A stretch of DNA of 64,000 bases from an uncultured Chloroflexus sp. (GCF_937129525.1 NZ_CAKZNK010000020.1:1-64000), one strand, 5' to 3'. Shown: positions 15,031-24,017, numbered from the stretch's first letter. The notes: generated from the sequence alone by a model not told the origin. Numbers and translations are program-made.

Positions 15031-16479
15031 TCAGGTTTTATCATTCCATGTAGGAACGCCAATCAGAATACCGCGCAGATTTGTCAGTGGTTTCCCCACT
15101 TTAATGCCATATCGTGAAATAGCAAATTCACGCAACGATTTTTCAAAATCACCGAGACGCTTTTTCAGCACTCCAATAGCTTTGCGCAATTCGCCATTGA
15201 TCTCAAGAAAACGGAGAAAGATAATGTTATCGCCGAGATAACTGGCGCCGATGTCGGTCACCTGGAAATTTCCTACCACATCAGCCGTATCCATGATGAG
15301 AATCACGGTGACGCCGCGACTTTGCAGATACTTGCTGAGCGCATGGAGCTGACTGATCAGGTCTTCGCCTTTCATACAAAGGCGATACCCGGTGACGCTA
15401 TCAATCATCACCACTTTAATCTGCTCTCGATCAATGACATGGCGCGCGTATTGGGCAAACTCGTCGGGGTTGTAGCGCAGCGGTTCAATCTTTTCCACGA
15501 ATAACAGATGTTGACGCTGCATGGCTGTGACCGGAATGTTAACCGCTTCACAGCGTCGCAGCATGATTGAGACCTCTTCTTCAAACGAAAAGACGACCGA
15601 GCGTTCGCCGCGACTGGCGGCTTCCTTGACAAATTGAAATCCGAGCGTCGTTTTACCTACTCCAGAAGGACCGGTAATTATCGTAATGGTACCCCGCTCG
15701 ATGCCACCGTATAGCAGTTCATCCAGTTCAGGCACACCTGCCGGAATCAGGTCAAAGCTATGGTCGGGCGGCAAAGCAGATGGGATCAGGCGCGGGAAAA
15801 CCTGAAGCCCCTGATCGGATAGTCGCATTGCGTGGCGGCCACTCACGAATGCTGACCCTCGCATCTTGCTCACATTGAGATAGCGTCCGCTCTCAGTTAA
15901 TTCGAGATTAATGATTCCATCGGCAATATATTGCAAGTCATCGTCAGGGAAAGCGGCGCTATCTTCCGCCGAGAACACAACTGTCGTGCGCTGTTCGGCC
16001 AGAAAGCGGAGGAACGAAATGACCTGCTTGCGAAACTGAAAGAGATCGGGCGTGAGGTAACGAAACTGAGTAATCGGGTCGAGAAAGACTCGTTCGGGAC
16101 GCAGTTGCTCGATAGTGGTAACGATCTGGCGTGTGAGAGGTTCGCGTTCAACTTCTGCCGGAGAAAAGATGTCGTAGATTTCAGTCTGAGCAAAAAAGTT
16201 GGAGGAAGGGCTGAGATCGAGAATGTGGACGCGGCTGAGGTCAATACCAACTCTGGCCGCATTCCGCCGAATGTTGTTTTCAGCCTCTTCCAGACTGATG
16301 AAGAGTGACACTTCGTTGTTGTTTGCGCCGGCTGCCAGAAAGTGGAGGCCGAGTGTTGTCTTCCCTGTTCCAGGCCCACCGCGAACCAGATACGCGTAAT
16401 GCTGAACCAGACCACCACCGGTAATTTCGTCGAGACCCGGGATTCCGGTGGCGAGCCGGTTCACGGTTGCATTGTCCAT
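15031..16479 (-). CDS. KaiC-like RecA-superfamily ATPase, two domains
   Basis: The 482-residue protein is two tandem KaiC domains. The first has Walker A GGPGTGKT at 34-41 and the catalytic Glu pair in ISLEEAEN near 64-65. The second has GPSGVGKTT at 270-278 and FSFEEEVS. Length and architecture match the circadian-clock KaiC group or its non-clock relatives. No kaiA or kaiB is in the window. The start at 16479 has AGGAG 6 nt upstream; a longer frame to 16545 is not supported. Downstream lies a hybrid histidine kinase, an arrangement suggesting that the ATPase feeds a two-component output. Clock function is unproven. Confidence 0.88.
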   Translation of the reverse strand: MDNATVNRLATGIPGLDEITGGGLVQHYAYLVRGGPGTGKTTLGLHFLAAGANNNEVSLFISLEEAENNIRRNAARVGIDLSRVHILDLSPSSNFFAQTEIYDIFSPAEVEREPLTRQIVTTIEQLRPERVFLDPITQFRYLTPDLFQFRKQVISFLRFLAEQRTTVVFSAEDSAAFPDDDLQYIADGIINLELTESGRYLNVSKMRGSAFVSGRHAMRLSDQGLQVFPRLIPSALPPDHSFDLIPAGVPELDELLYGGIERGTITIITGPSGVGKTTLGFQFVKEAASRGERSVVFSFEEEVSIMLRRCEAVNIPVTAMQRQHLLFVEKIEPLRYNPDEFAQYARHVIDREQIKVVMIDSVTGYRLCMKGEDLISQLHALSKYLQSRGVTVILIMDTADVVGNFQVTDIGASYLGDNIIFLRFLEINGELRKAIGVLKKRLGDFEKSLREFAISRYGIKVGKPLTNLRGILIGVPTWNDKT

Positions 16480-16647
16480 GCGGTTCTCCTGTGCCCATAT
16501 TAGCGATGCTGAGAGTATCCTAACGACCAGACCGAAAAGCGTCAAGAGGGAGGGCGATATTTGAGCGATCAGATCTGGTCAAGCGATGATCCCGCACCAT
16601 CTGGTTGGTAACCGCTTGTCTGAAGGAAAATCGTTCTGGTAATGCAA

Positions 16648-16673
16648 ACGAGACGCCATTTCAGGCGTCTCGT
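16648..16673 (-). terminator. terminator of the HMG-CoA synthase operon
   Basis: A perfect 10-bp stem (ACGAGACGCC and its complement) with a 6-nt loop lies 28 bp beyond the DUF35 gene stop. It is flanked on its far side by GTTTGC on the minus strand. Confidence 0.65.
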
Positions 16674-16700
16674 CATGGCTGATCGTTCACTCAAAGTATG

Positions 16701-17096
16701 TTACCGCAAGCAAGGGCGAAATTTATAGCCGTACACCAACACGCCGTCTTCGCCAGTATCCATCAGGCGGCGTGTAACCATTTCGACGGGCATCCCAATC
16801 GCGAGATCGGCTTCGTCACAATCGGTCAACTGAGCCGTCACCAGCGGCCCCTCTGCCAGCCGCACCAGCGCAACCGGGTAGATGCCGAGACTGGCAAAAC
16901 CGGCTGGCGCCTGTCGGATAACGCTGAAACTGTAAATTTCGCCAAGACCGCTAAGCTGATAAGGTTCCCAGTCATTGGGATCTTCATCCAGCGCAGGGGG
17001 GCGGACCGGGAAGCGCACTTCGCCGGTGTGGCGATGGCGCTGACCTTCGAGACGATAACGAACAGTTCGTTCGCGCCAGTGTCGCGCAATGCTCAT
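16701..17096 (-). CDS. DUF35 OB-fold protein, zinc ribbon degenerate
   Basis: DUF35 proteins bind CoA thioesters through an OB fold and join thiolase-type enzymes; in archaea one bridges acetoacetyl-CoA thiolase and HMG-CoA synthase. The 131-residue product aligns by eye to this family: RYRLEG at 13-18, FPVRPP at 29-34 and an OB-fold core (GEIYSFSVI, LVRLAEGPLVTAQL, IGMPVEMV). The N-terminal ribbon region, which normally holds four cysteines, has none; the only cysteines are Cys93 and Cys129. His21 and His23 are the only likely metal ligands left there. Its ATG overlaps the upstream stop as ATGA, so translation is coupled to the Yip1-like gene. Confidence 0.85.
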   Translation of the reverse strand: MSIARHWRERTVRYRLEGQRHRHTGEVRFPVRPPALDEDPNDWEPYQLSGLGEIYSFSVIRQAPAGFASLGIYPVALVRLAEGPLVTAQLTDCDEADLAIGMPVEMVTRRLMDTGEDGVLVYGYKFRPCLR

Positions 17097-17725
17097 GGTG
17101 CAAAACCTCCGCCAAGCGCAATAGCAGCAAGTGCGAGTATTCCTGAAAGCAAGCAAACCGCTATAATGCTGATCACTGCCAGAATGATGGCAATATAGAG
17201 CGCTTTATTCGCGGGCAAATTCATGCCCGACTGAATTGCCAGATAGGTCAAATAGACGCCGTACAAGGCAAGACCCAGTGCGATGATCGGGCCGACAAAC
17301 GGAATGACATTCACAATGAATTGCCCGACAGACAATGGCGACGAGAAGAGAGAGAGACCCCACGCCAGCTCGCCAAAGCTGCCGGTGCCGCCGAACGCGC
17401 GCCCGAGCAAATAGATGAATCCCCAGACAACCAGCGAACCGATGATGGTGCCGAAAACACCGCCAAAGATTTGGCTGATTGGATTGGTTTGTTGGGCAAT
17501 TGTTTGCTCGATTGTTGCGCTATCGAAACCGAGTTGTTCCAAACTAGCGCGCATCTCATTCATCTGAAGCGGGATTGTCAGCACGTTGATGATACCATTG
17601 ATAATACTGGCAATCACAGCATAGATCAGCGCCCACACCAGGTTGTCGCGCTCGTGGCGCTCGAACGTTTGTACCGACGGTTGCGTAAGGACAGCAATAC
17701 TGCCATTGACCATTTCCTGGATCAC
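17093..17725 (-). CDS. Yip1-family membrane protein
   Basis: The 210-residue product has a short cytoplasmic N-terminus and about five membrane segments (near 30-55, 88-110, 118-145, 145-165 and 178-202), with the spacing and Gly/Pro-rich turns of the Yip1 domain. Bacterial Yip1-like proteins have no settled function. It lies between the thiolase-like gene (78 bp upstream) and the DUF35 gene, which it overlaps by 4 bp. That fixed placement inside an HMG-CoA synthase operon hints that it might attach the soluble complex to the membrane, but this is my inference. Confidence 0.82.
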   Translation of the reverse strand: MIQEMVNGSIAVLTQPSVQTFERHERDNLVWALIYAVIASIINGIINVLTIPLQMNEMRASLEQLGFDSATIEQTIAQQTNPISQIFGGVFGTIIGSLVVWGFIYLLGRAFGGTGSFGELAWGLSLFSSPLSVGQFIVNVIPFVGPIIALGLALYGVYLTYLAIQSGMNLPANKALYIAIILAVISIIAVCLLSGILALAAIALGGGFAP

Positions 17726-17803
17726 TGTAATGCTCCTTTGTTATCAAGAATGAGAAAGGCAGCCTTATTGTAGCTTACGCAACTATCGCTGTAAAGAGGT
17801 GAA

Positions 17804-18970
17804 TTACGACTCTCGTAGCAAGACATGGCTGACCGCTGTCGCGCCGATACCGCCAAGTGATTGGGCCAGGCCGACACGGGCATGAGCAACCTGGGTAGCG
17901 CCGGCAGTATGGCTCAACTGGCGCGCGATCTCGATCACCTGATAGACGCCGCTGGCTCCACCCACATCGCCGCGCGCCTTGTAGCCGCCTGCGGTGGCGA
18001 TAGGGGTTTTCCCGGTGGGTGCGATCGCGCCTTCAGCGGCGTGACGGGGGGCAGTGCCCGGCTCGTAGCAGCCAATCGCCTCGAGCGCAAGCGTGGCGGC
18101 AATGCCATGCGGATCGGTCAATTCCCAGACATGAACATCACCAACACCGAGATGGGCGCGCCCCAGCGCAATGTGCGCGCTGGCGCGAGCGGCGTTGAGG
18201 TCGAGCGGGTTGCGTCGGCGATGCAGCGCTGGCTGATCGGTTGCCACTGCCGAGCCGGCAACGCGAATGCGCGGGCCGGTGAATTCGCGGGCCAACTGTT
18301 CGCTAGCGATCAGCAACGCGGCAGCGCCGTCGGCCAGCGTGCTGCAATCGAGCAGGTTGAGCGGGGAAGCTACCATAGCAGCTTTCCGATACCTGGCAGC
18401 GTCAATTGCAAACCGGTAGAGCGCGAGCGGATTTTTTGCCCCGTTGGCGTGGGCATTAATTGGGAAAGGCGCGAAGGCGTCGGCGCTATAGCCGTATTCG
18501 TGCATGTAGCGCCGCATGAGCATCGCCCATTGGGCTGTCAGGGTAACGCCATGGAACGCTTCTTCGTTGCTGTCACTGGCCATTGCCTGCGCTGCTTCAA
18601 TTGCGTCTTCAAGCTGATCGGTGACCTTTTCGACTCCGATGACCAGCGCAAGCGGTAAACCATTCTGCACGGCCTGTACGGCCTGATAGATCGCCAGTCC
18701 ACCACTGGCGCCGGCTGCTTCGATGCGGAAGGCCGGTACCGAGGAGGCCAGCCCCAATACGCCGGCCAGATACGCGCCAAGCTGACTCTGCCCGTACAGC
18801 TCTTCGCTAAAGGCACTACCCACATAGAGCGCGCCGATCTGGTGGGGCGCAATTCCCGGCGCGCTGGCCAGCGCTGCGCGCGCCGCTTCGCTGGCCAGAT
18901 CGGCCAGACTGCGCTGGTAATGCTCGCCAACCGGGGTAGCGCCCATTCCGATAATGTAGACGTTGGTCAT
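17804..18970 (-). CDS. thiolase-fold protein lacking catalytic residues
   Basis: The 388-residue protein is clearly of the archaeal/SCP2-type thiolase family: YIIGMGATPVGEH at the start, the RRYMHEYGYSADAFAPFPIN segment, PLNLLDCSTLADGAAALLIAS, and GGIGATAVSHVL near the end. Yet every catalytic position I can place is changed. The nucleophilic Cys of the AACASGG motif is Gly87 (codon GGC at 18712-18710). The HDAF/HDCF position reads TDPH (285-288). GHP reads GDV (334-336). The HN before GGIG reads QS (370-371). It should therefore not make acetoacetyl-CoA by the normal mechanism. It could be a structural partner of HMG-CoA synthase or a thiolase-fold aldolase of the DUF35-dependent type. GAGGAG precedes the ATG. 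HMG-CoA synthase ends 53 bp upstream. Confidence 0.88.
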   Translation of the reverse strand: MTNVYIIGMGATPVGEHYQRSLADLASEAARAALASAPGIAPHQIGALYVGSAFSEELYGQSQLGAYLAGVLGLASSVPAFRIEAAGASGGLAIYQAVQAVQNGLPLALVIGVEKVTDQLEDAIEAAQAMASDSNEEAFHGVTLTAQWAMLMRRYMHEYGYSADAFAPFPINAHANGAKNPLALYRFAIDAARYRKAAMVASPLNLLDCSTLADGAAALLIASEQLAREFTGPRIRVAGSAVATDQPALHRRRNPLDLNAARASAHIALGRAHLGVGDVHVWELTDPHGIAATLALEAIGCYEPGTAPRHAAEGAIAPTGKTPIATAGGYKARGDVGGASGVYQVIEIARQLSHTAGATQVAHARVGLAQSLGGIGATAVSHVLLRES

Positions 18971-19023
18971 AGCGACTCCTCAAGTGATAAGTCGTTGTCG
19001 TTTCGTATCGCACCTTGCTTCGG

Positions 19024-20073
19024 TCATCCCATAACCAGTTTGCCGCGCCATTTGGCGTAGATGGCGTAGTCGATCATCACGGCGCGGGCGAGGTATGCCG
19101 CCGTCAATGGCGCTCGTTCGCGTCGGTCGCGAATCGCTTCGGTGACGGTGAGCGCGTAGGCATCAGAACCGGCCCCGCTCCCGTAGCTGGTGACAAAGAT
19201 GGTATCGCCCGGCTGCGCAACATCAAGGATGGCGCACAAGCCAAGCAAGGCCGATCCCGAGTAGGTATTGCCGATCTTCGGGCTGAGCAAACCCGGCCCG
19301 ATCTGGTTGTCGGTGAAACCAAGCCGTTTGGCGACAGTCTGAGGGAATTTGGCGTTTGGCTGATGGAAAACGGCGTAGGTAAAATCGGCGGGAGCGCGGT
19401 TGAGCTTGCGTAGCAACTCGCCGGCTGCCGACTGAATCTGATGGAAGTAAGCCGGCTCACCGGTAAAGCGGTTACCATGTACCGGATAGGGCCGGTCGGC
19501 GCGGCGGTAAAAGTCAGGTGTGTCGGTCACATACGAGATGGTGGCATCAATTGTTGCCAGCGCCTCTTCGGCGGGTCCAACGATCAGCGCTGCCGCGCCG
19601 GCGGAAGCGGTGTACTCGAGCGCGTCACCGGGACGACCCTGCGCAGTGTCGGCGCCGATCGCCAGCGCGTAGCGTTGCATGCCGCTGCCCACCAGCGCCA
19701 TTGCCGCCGTCAGCGCCTCTGAACCGGCTTTGCAGGCGAATTCCCAGTCGGCGGCACTGACCCAAGGACCGGCGCCGAGCGCCTCGGCCACCACGGTACC
19801 TGATGGTTTGACGCTGTACGGATGGCTCTCGCTACCCACCCAGACTGCGCCAAGCGCTTCGGCGGGTATGGCTGCGCGGGCCAGCGCATTGCGCGCAGCT
19901 TCAATCGCCATCGTGATCGTATCTTCATCAGGACCGGGCACGCTCTTGGCTTCTACCGGAACCCCATTTTGACCATCGGTCCAGATACGAGCAATCTCGC
20001 GGGCCGCAATGCGGTAACGCGGGATATAGACGCCATAGCCGATGATACCAGTCGGTTGTTGAGGTTTCATCAT
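19024..20073 (-). CDS. hydroxymethylglutaryl-CoA synthase, archaeal type
   Basis: This condenses acetoacetyl-CoA with acetyl-CoA to HMG-CoA, the committed entry to the mevalonate pathway. The 349-residue product matches the archaeal-type enzyme: [14 protein letters not shown] at the N-terminus, Glu82 in [14 protein letters not shown], nucleophile Cys114 in [11 protein letters not shown], His237 in [10 protein letters not shown], and [16 protein letters not shown]. All catalytic residues are intact, in contrast to the thiolase-like protein encoded next. The start at 20073 has AAGGAGAG 9 nt upstream and gives two Met codons in a row. It is the first gene of an operon running through the thiolase-like, Yip1-like and DUF35 genes. 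Confidence 0.93.
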   Translation of the reverse strand: MMKPQQPTGIIGYGVYIPRYRIAAREIARIWTDGQNGVPVEAKSVPGPDEDTITMAIEAARNALARAAIPAEALGAVWVGSESHPYSVKPSGTVVAEALGAGPWVSAADWEFACKAGSEALTAAMALVGSGMQRYALAIGADTAQGRPGDALEYTASAGAAALIVGPAEEALATIDATISYVTDTPDFYRRADRPYPVHGNRFTGEPAYFHQIQSAAGELLRKLNRAPADFTYAVFHQPNAKFPQTVAKRLGFTDNQIGPGLLSPKIGNTYSGSALLGLCAILDVAQPGDTIFVTSYGSGAGSDAYALTVTEAIRDRRERAPLTAAYLARAVMIDYAIYAKWRGKLVMG

Positions 20074-20258
20074 GGGCAATTGCTCTCCTTCGTTATGGCG
20101 CAATAAAGACGGTATACAAACCTGCCCTCGTCGCGGCGCGACGAAGCTTAATAAGCCACAGGTTATAACCGTTTCTGCTCAGGAAGACAGCACAAACTTC
20201 TCCGCCTGGCAGCGGCAAAGGCAACCCTGCTGCGTTTCTGTGTCGCCAGTGACACAGA

Positions 20259-20290
20259 TGGCGGCCTGTTACGGTTTCAACAGGCCGCCA
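20259..20290 (-). terminator. terminator of the HMG-CoA reductase gene
   Basis: Perfect 12-bp arms (TGGCGGCCTGTT and its complement) with an 8-nt loop lie 14 bp after the reductase stop. A second small stem (20240-20245 with 20252-20257) follows. It separates HMG-CoA reductase from the HMG-CoA synthase operon. Confidence 0.75.
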
Positions 20291-20303
20291 GAGGCGTTTG
20301 CAT

Positions 20304-21626
20304 TTAGTTCTTCATGGGATTGCCAACGGTACGCCGGCCTTCCAGCTCGGCGATAATCTCTTCGGCGCGAGCTGGCTTGATATTGCGTTCGGCCACCATA
20401 CGGCGGGCTACTTCATCAACCAGAGTGCCGCTAGCGCCAGCGGCTAAGGCAATCTGGCGGGCATGCAGGCTCATATGACCTTGCTGGATACCTTCACAGG
20501 CCAGCGCTCGCATCGCGGCAAGATTGTTGGCCAGACCAGCGGCGACGCACACCTCAGCCAGTTCACTGGCGCTGCGCACACCCAGCAACTTCAGAGCGGC
20601 CTGCGCAGTTGGATGAACTTTGGTCGCGCCGCCAACAATCCCTACAGCCAGCGGCATTTCCAGGGTACCGACTAGATTCCCGTGCTCGTCACGCTCCCAA
20701 TGCGAGAGCGAAGTGTAGCGACCGTTACGGCTGGCGTAAGCGTGAGCGCCGGCCTCAACGGCTCGCCAGTCATTGCCGGTAGCGACCAGCACCGGGTCAA
20801 TCCCATTCATAATGCCTTTGTTGTGAGTAGCTGCCCGGTAAGGATCGACTGCCGCGAAGGCGTATGCCCAAAGAATACCTTCCACGACCTCTTCACCGCT
20901 CAGCCCGTCGCGCGCCAGTGAAGCTGCCGGCACCACGCAACGAGCGCGCGCCAACCGGCGATCGGTCAGGTTCGAGAGAATGCGCAGGTAGACCCGACCG
21001 CCGGTCATCTCGGCCAGCAAGGGGGCAACCGCTTCAGCCATCGTATTGACGGCGTTAGCGCCCATTGCATCGCGACAGTCAATGATCAAATGCACAACCA
21101 GCATCGGCCCCATTGGACTGGTAGGGAAGAACCGCACTTCAACATCGCGCGCGCCGCCGCCGAGCGTCACCAATGAGCGGCTTTGCCCATTCGCCAGGGC
21201 CAGAATCTCGGCTTTGCGCGACAGTATCGTCTCGCGAGCCTGATCGGGGTCGGCAACATTGACCAGTTGCACTTGCCCGATCATTAGCGGCTCGGTGCTG
21301 CTCGTCTCGAACCCACCACCATCGCGCGCCAGACGCGCAGCATAGCTCGCGCCGGCTACGATCGATGGCTCTTCGACCACCATCGGAATGAGGTAGTCGC
21401 GACCATTGATGCGAAAGTTGGTTGCAATACCCAGCGGCAGGTTATAAGTGCCAACCACATTCTCAATCATTTTATCGGCGCGCTCAAGCGTGAGGGCACC
21501 CCCACTGCCACCGTGGAGCGCGCGCAAATCTTCATCAACTAAACCATCAAACGACCTGACCATTTGCAGGCGCTCAAATGGGTTAAGCTGGTAAAATCCT
21601 TGCAGGCGAGAGTTCTTGGTCCCCAT
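20304..21626 (-). CDS. mvaA: hydroxymethylglutaryl-CoA reductase, class II
   Basis: This reduces HMG-CoA to mevalonate with NAD(P)H. The 440-residue product carries the class II bacterial signature: [17 protein letters not shown] near residue 55 with the catalytic Glu, [15 protein letters not shown] around 187, the Lys of [11 protein letters not shown] around 270, and [15 protein letters not shown] near 387 with the catalytic His. There is no membrane anchor. GAAGGAGGAG lies upstream of the ATG. It is encoded just upstream of the HMG-CoA synthase operon but separated from it by a strong terminator and a 230-bp gap, so it is probably a separate unit. Together they make mevalonate for isoprenoids including carotenoids. 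Confidence 0.95.
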   Translation of the reverse strand: MGTKNSRLQGFYQLNPFERLQMVRSFDGLVDEDLRALHGGSGGALTLERADKMIENVVGTYNLPLGIATNFRINGRDYLIPMVVEEPSIVAGASYAARLARDGGGFETSSTEPLMIGQVQLVNVADPDQARETILSRKAEILALANGQSRSLVTLGGGARDVEVRFFPTSPMGPMLVVHLIIDCRDAMGANAVNTMAEAVAPLLAEMTGGRVYLRILSNLTDRRLARARCVVPAASLARDGLSGEEVVEGILWAYAFAAVDPYRAATHNKGIMNGIDPVLVATGNDWRAVEAGAHAYASRNGRYTSLSHWERDEHGNLVGTLEMPLAVGIVGGATKVHPTAQAALKLLGVRSASELAEVCVAAGLANNLAAMRALACEGIQQGHMSLHARQIALAAGASGTLVDEVARRMVAERNIKPARAEEIIAELEGRRTVGNPMKN

Positions 21627-21779
21627 ACGAGGACTCCTCCTTCACTCTAAGATTCTTCTCTTCCGCCTACTACGATACCACGATCACTGCTGAGAACAGT
21701 TGAAAATGACTGTCAAAACCTATCATGAGCCTGTCTTACGGCTGTCATGGCAGCTTCTGAACGGCATGAAGCCCGCTTG

Positions 21780-21788
21780 TGGTAGAAT
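21780..21788 (+). promoter_or_regulatory. extended -10 promoter of the lipoprotein gene (leaderless)
   Basis: TGGTAGAAT is a TG-N-TAGAAT extended -10 element ending 10 bp before the ATG at 21799. No ribosome site precedes that ATG. No clear -35 is visible. Confidence 0.5.
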
Positions 21789-21798
21789 AAAAGACGTG

Positions 21799-22491
21799 AT
21801 GAGCAAACATTTGTTCGTTTTTCTTATTGGTATAACACTGGTTGGATTGACGGCGTGCGCAGCAGCGACGCCATTGCCGTTGCCTGCCGATCTGGTAGTT
21901 ACATCACCGCGTGGAGATCAGCGGGTAATAGCCTTTCTCTACCGCGACGAACGCGGGGCGCGACTGGTCAACAGTCTCAGCATTGCGCGCGATCCGCCGG
22001 CGCCACTTGATCCACTTGATCGGCAAGTCTGGTTGGGTGATCTTGAGCTGCCGACCGATTTGAGTCTGGTCAAGGTAGCCGGAGTACAGTATGGATTGGT
22101 AGTTGCGCAGGGTGACTGGCTCCCTGAAGGTCAGTACGGGCCGGATGGGTTATGGTCGCGCGCGCTTGCATCCCCTCGTCTCAGCCCATTTGCGCCGGCA
22201 ATAGTCGATTTGGCGACCTTGTTGGCGACCGATCGGTACGAGAGCCAGATAGTGCAGGTGCGAGCCGCTTTGCTGACCAATGGTGATACTCATCTGCTGG
22301 TCGAGGAGATTGGTCCCGGTGGCGTGCCGGCAGCCAGCGCGCGCCAGATCAAGGTGAGCTTTGGTGAACCAGATCCGGCAGCGCTGGCGCATTTGCGCAC
22401 CAGCGGCTCGATTCAATTTGGCTATGTTGAAGTTATCGGTCGCTGGCGACAAGGGCGCCTGGAGTCGTTGCTGCTGACGCCACTGCCGTAG
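21799..22491 (+). CDS. predicted lipoprotein, function unknown
   Basis: I do not recognise this 230-residue protein beyond its lipoprotein signal (KHLFVFLIGITLVGLTACAA, lipid-anchored Cys about 20). The exported part is rich in beta-strand-like and Leu/Pro segments, with no cysteine and no repeated motif. The region around VVTSPRGDQRVIAFLYRDERG and VRAALLTNGDTHLLVEE may form OB- or beta-barrel-like domains, but that is only an impression. I start at 21799 because the signal peptide begins there; a longer frame from 21700 is not supported. The promoter spacing suggests a leaderless transcript. Confidence 0.75.
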   Translation: MSKHLFVFLIGITLVGLTACAAATPLPLPADLVVTSPRGDQRVIAFLYRDERGARLVNSLSIARDPPAPLDPLDRQVWLGDLELPTDLSLVKVAGVQYGLVVAQGDWLPEGQYGPDGLWSRALASPRLSPFAPAIVDLATLLATDRYESQIVQVRAALLTNGDTHLLVEEIGPGGVPAASARQIKVSFGEPDPAALAHLRTSGSIQFGYVEVIGRWRQGRLESLLLTPLP

Positions 22492-22891
22492 GCGCGAGCG
22501 GGTTGCTATGATCGAGAGATCTTCTCGTCTTGCCTGAGGCGTGAGTGGCATGAAGGGTCAGCGTTGATGTCATCCAACCAGGCCGGGCTGGCCGTATCAC
22601 GATGCGATGTCAGTTTCACCGCGCGCCAGATCTGGCCGGGAGCTGTCTCGCTCAGAAGCGTATTTCCCGATCTGTCAACCGCGCCAGATTGACAGTTCCA
22701 ATCCTCTATCACCTGGTTGAATTTGTGAACCGCAAAAGTTGTTTGATCGGTCTGCGCGCAGGAAAGATGATCGTCACGCTCAGGCTAACATACTCCGCCA
22801 GGAGTGGCTGGCGCTGTGTCATAGGGCAGCGGTCAGGTTGTGGTAGCATACGGAAGCGAATTGAATAGCTATGCATACTGAAAGGACATCA
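22492..22891. other. 400-bp intergenic region without a recognised gene
   Basis: Short open frames exist on both strands here, but none has a ribosome site, a recognisable family or consistent codon use. A weak extended -10, TGGTAGCAT at 22841-22849, sits about 43 bp before the peptidase start and resembles the element at 21780. I see nothing else. Confidence 0.5.
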
Positions 22892-23974
22892 ATGATGAAT
22901 GCCCGATTGCAGCGGCTGCGCGCTGCTATGGCAGCGCGCGCGTTACCGGCGATCCTGTTGACGGCGCCAACCAGTCGCCGGTACATTAGCGGTTTCACCG
23001 GTAGCGCCGGCGCTTTGTTGATTACTTCTGAGGCGGCTTTCTTGTTAACTGACGCTCGTTACACGGTGCGCGCCGCCGCTGAGGCGCCAGATTTTACTCT
23101 CCGCGAAGTGCAGTCAGCAGCGTTGCCACTGCCGAAGCTGGTCGCCGAACTTACGGTTGAGTTAGGGGTGACCAGCCTGGGTTTTGAAGCGGCGGCAATG
23201 ACGGTGGCCGAGTATCGGCAGTTTGCCAAAGCGTTGGGAGCAGCGGTTGAGCTGGTCGCAACTGAGAATCTCGTTGAAGATTTGCGGATTATAAAAGATG
23301 CTGATGAGATTGAACGGTTGCGCCGGGCAGCGTCCATCACCGATGCCGCATTTGCCGCAGTCTTGCCGGTGCTTTCTCCCGATATGACCGAACGTGAAGC
23401 GGCGTGGCGATTTGAAGTGGCTTTGCACGATCTGGGAGCGGAGGGGGCATCGTTTCCGATCATCGTTGCCGCCGGTCGCAACAGCGCTCGTCCACACCAC
23501 GCGCCGGGTGACGATCGATTGGGAGAGGGGCAGCCCATCATTATCGATATGGGTGCCCGGTTTGATGGCTATCACGCCGATCTGACCCGGACAATTGTGC
23601 TTGGTCAATCCGACGATACCTTCCGCGCCGTCTACGCGGCAACCCTGGCAGCGCAACAAGCGGCAATATGCGCTCTGCGCCCCGGTCTGCCCTGGTCGGA
23701 AGCCGATCTGATTGCGCGCCGGCAGATCGAAGAAGCTGGCTATGCCCGTGGGATTGCGCATAGCCTTGGCCATGGGGTCGGACTGGTCGTCCATGAAGCG
23801 CCCTGGTTGCGGATCACTGCGCCCGATGCGCCACCCGCGCCGCCGTTGCAGGCCGGTATGGTCACATCAGTTGAGCCGGGCATTTATTTGCCGGAATGGG
23901 GCGGCGCGCGGATTGAAGATCTGGTTTTGATTACCGCTGACGGGTGTGAAGTGCTGTCGCGCGCGGCGAAGTGA
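22892..23974 (+). CDS. Xaa-Pro aminopeptidase, M24 family
   Basis: This metallopeptidase removes the N-terminal residue ahead of proline. The 360-residue product has the creatinase-type N-terminal domain (1-125, TSRRYISGFTGSAGALLIT) and a pita-bread catalytic domain. The five metal ligands are visible: two Asp in IIDMGARFDGYHADLTRT, His in HSLGHGVGL, Glu in SVEPGIYLPEW, and Glu in GARIEDLV. The start at 22892 has AAAGGA 5 nt upstream; an in-frame ATG at 22871 has none. It converges with the cyclophilin gene across a shared hairpin. No signal peptide, so cytoplasmic. Confidence 0.93.
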   Translation: MMNARLQRLRAAMAARALPAILLTAPTSRRYISGFTGSAGALLITSEAAFLLTDARYTVRAAAEAPDFTLREVQSAALPLPKLVAELTVELGVTSLGFEAAAMTVAEYRQFAKALGAAVELVATENLVEDLRIIKDADEIERLRRAASITDAAFAAVLPVLSPDMTEREAAWRFEVALHDLGAEGASFPIIVAAGRNSARPHHAPGDDRLGEGQPIIIDMGARFDGYHADLTRTIVLGQSDDTFRAVYAATLAAQQAAICALRPGLPWSEADLIARRQIEEAGYARGIAHSLGHGVGLVVHEAPWLRITAPDAPPAPPLQAGMVTSVEPGIYLPEWGGARIEDLVLITADGCEVLSRAAK

Positions 23975-23990
23975 TAGTGCAACAAGCAGC

Positions 23991-24017
23991 AAGGGCACGG
24001 CTACAAAACGTGCCCTT
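23991..24017. terminator. terminator hairpin between convergent genes
   Basis: Perfect 9-bp arms (AAGGGCACG and its complement) with a 9-nt loop lie between the peptidase and cyclophilin stop codons, and could work in both directions. Confidence 0.65.

Noticed and set aside
22602-22868. 88-codon open frame before the Xaa-Pro peptidase
   Set aside because: No ribosome site, no recognisable family, and it has neighbours' non-coding composition.
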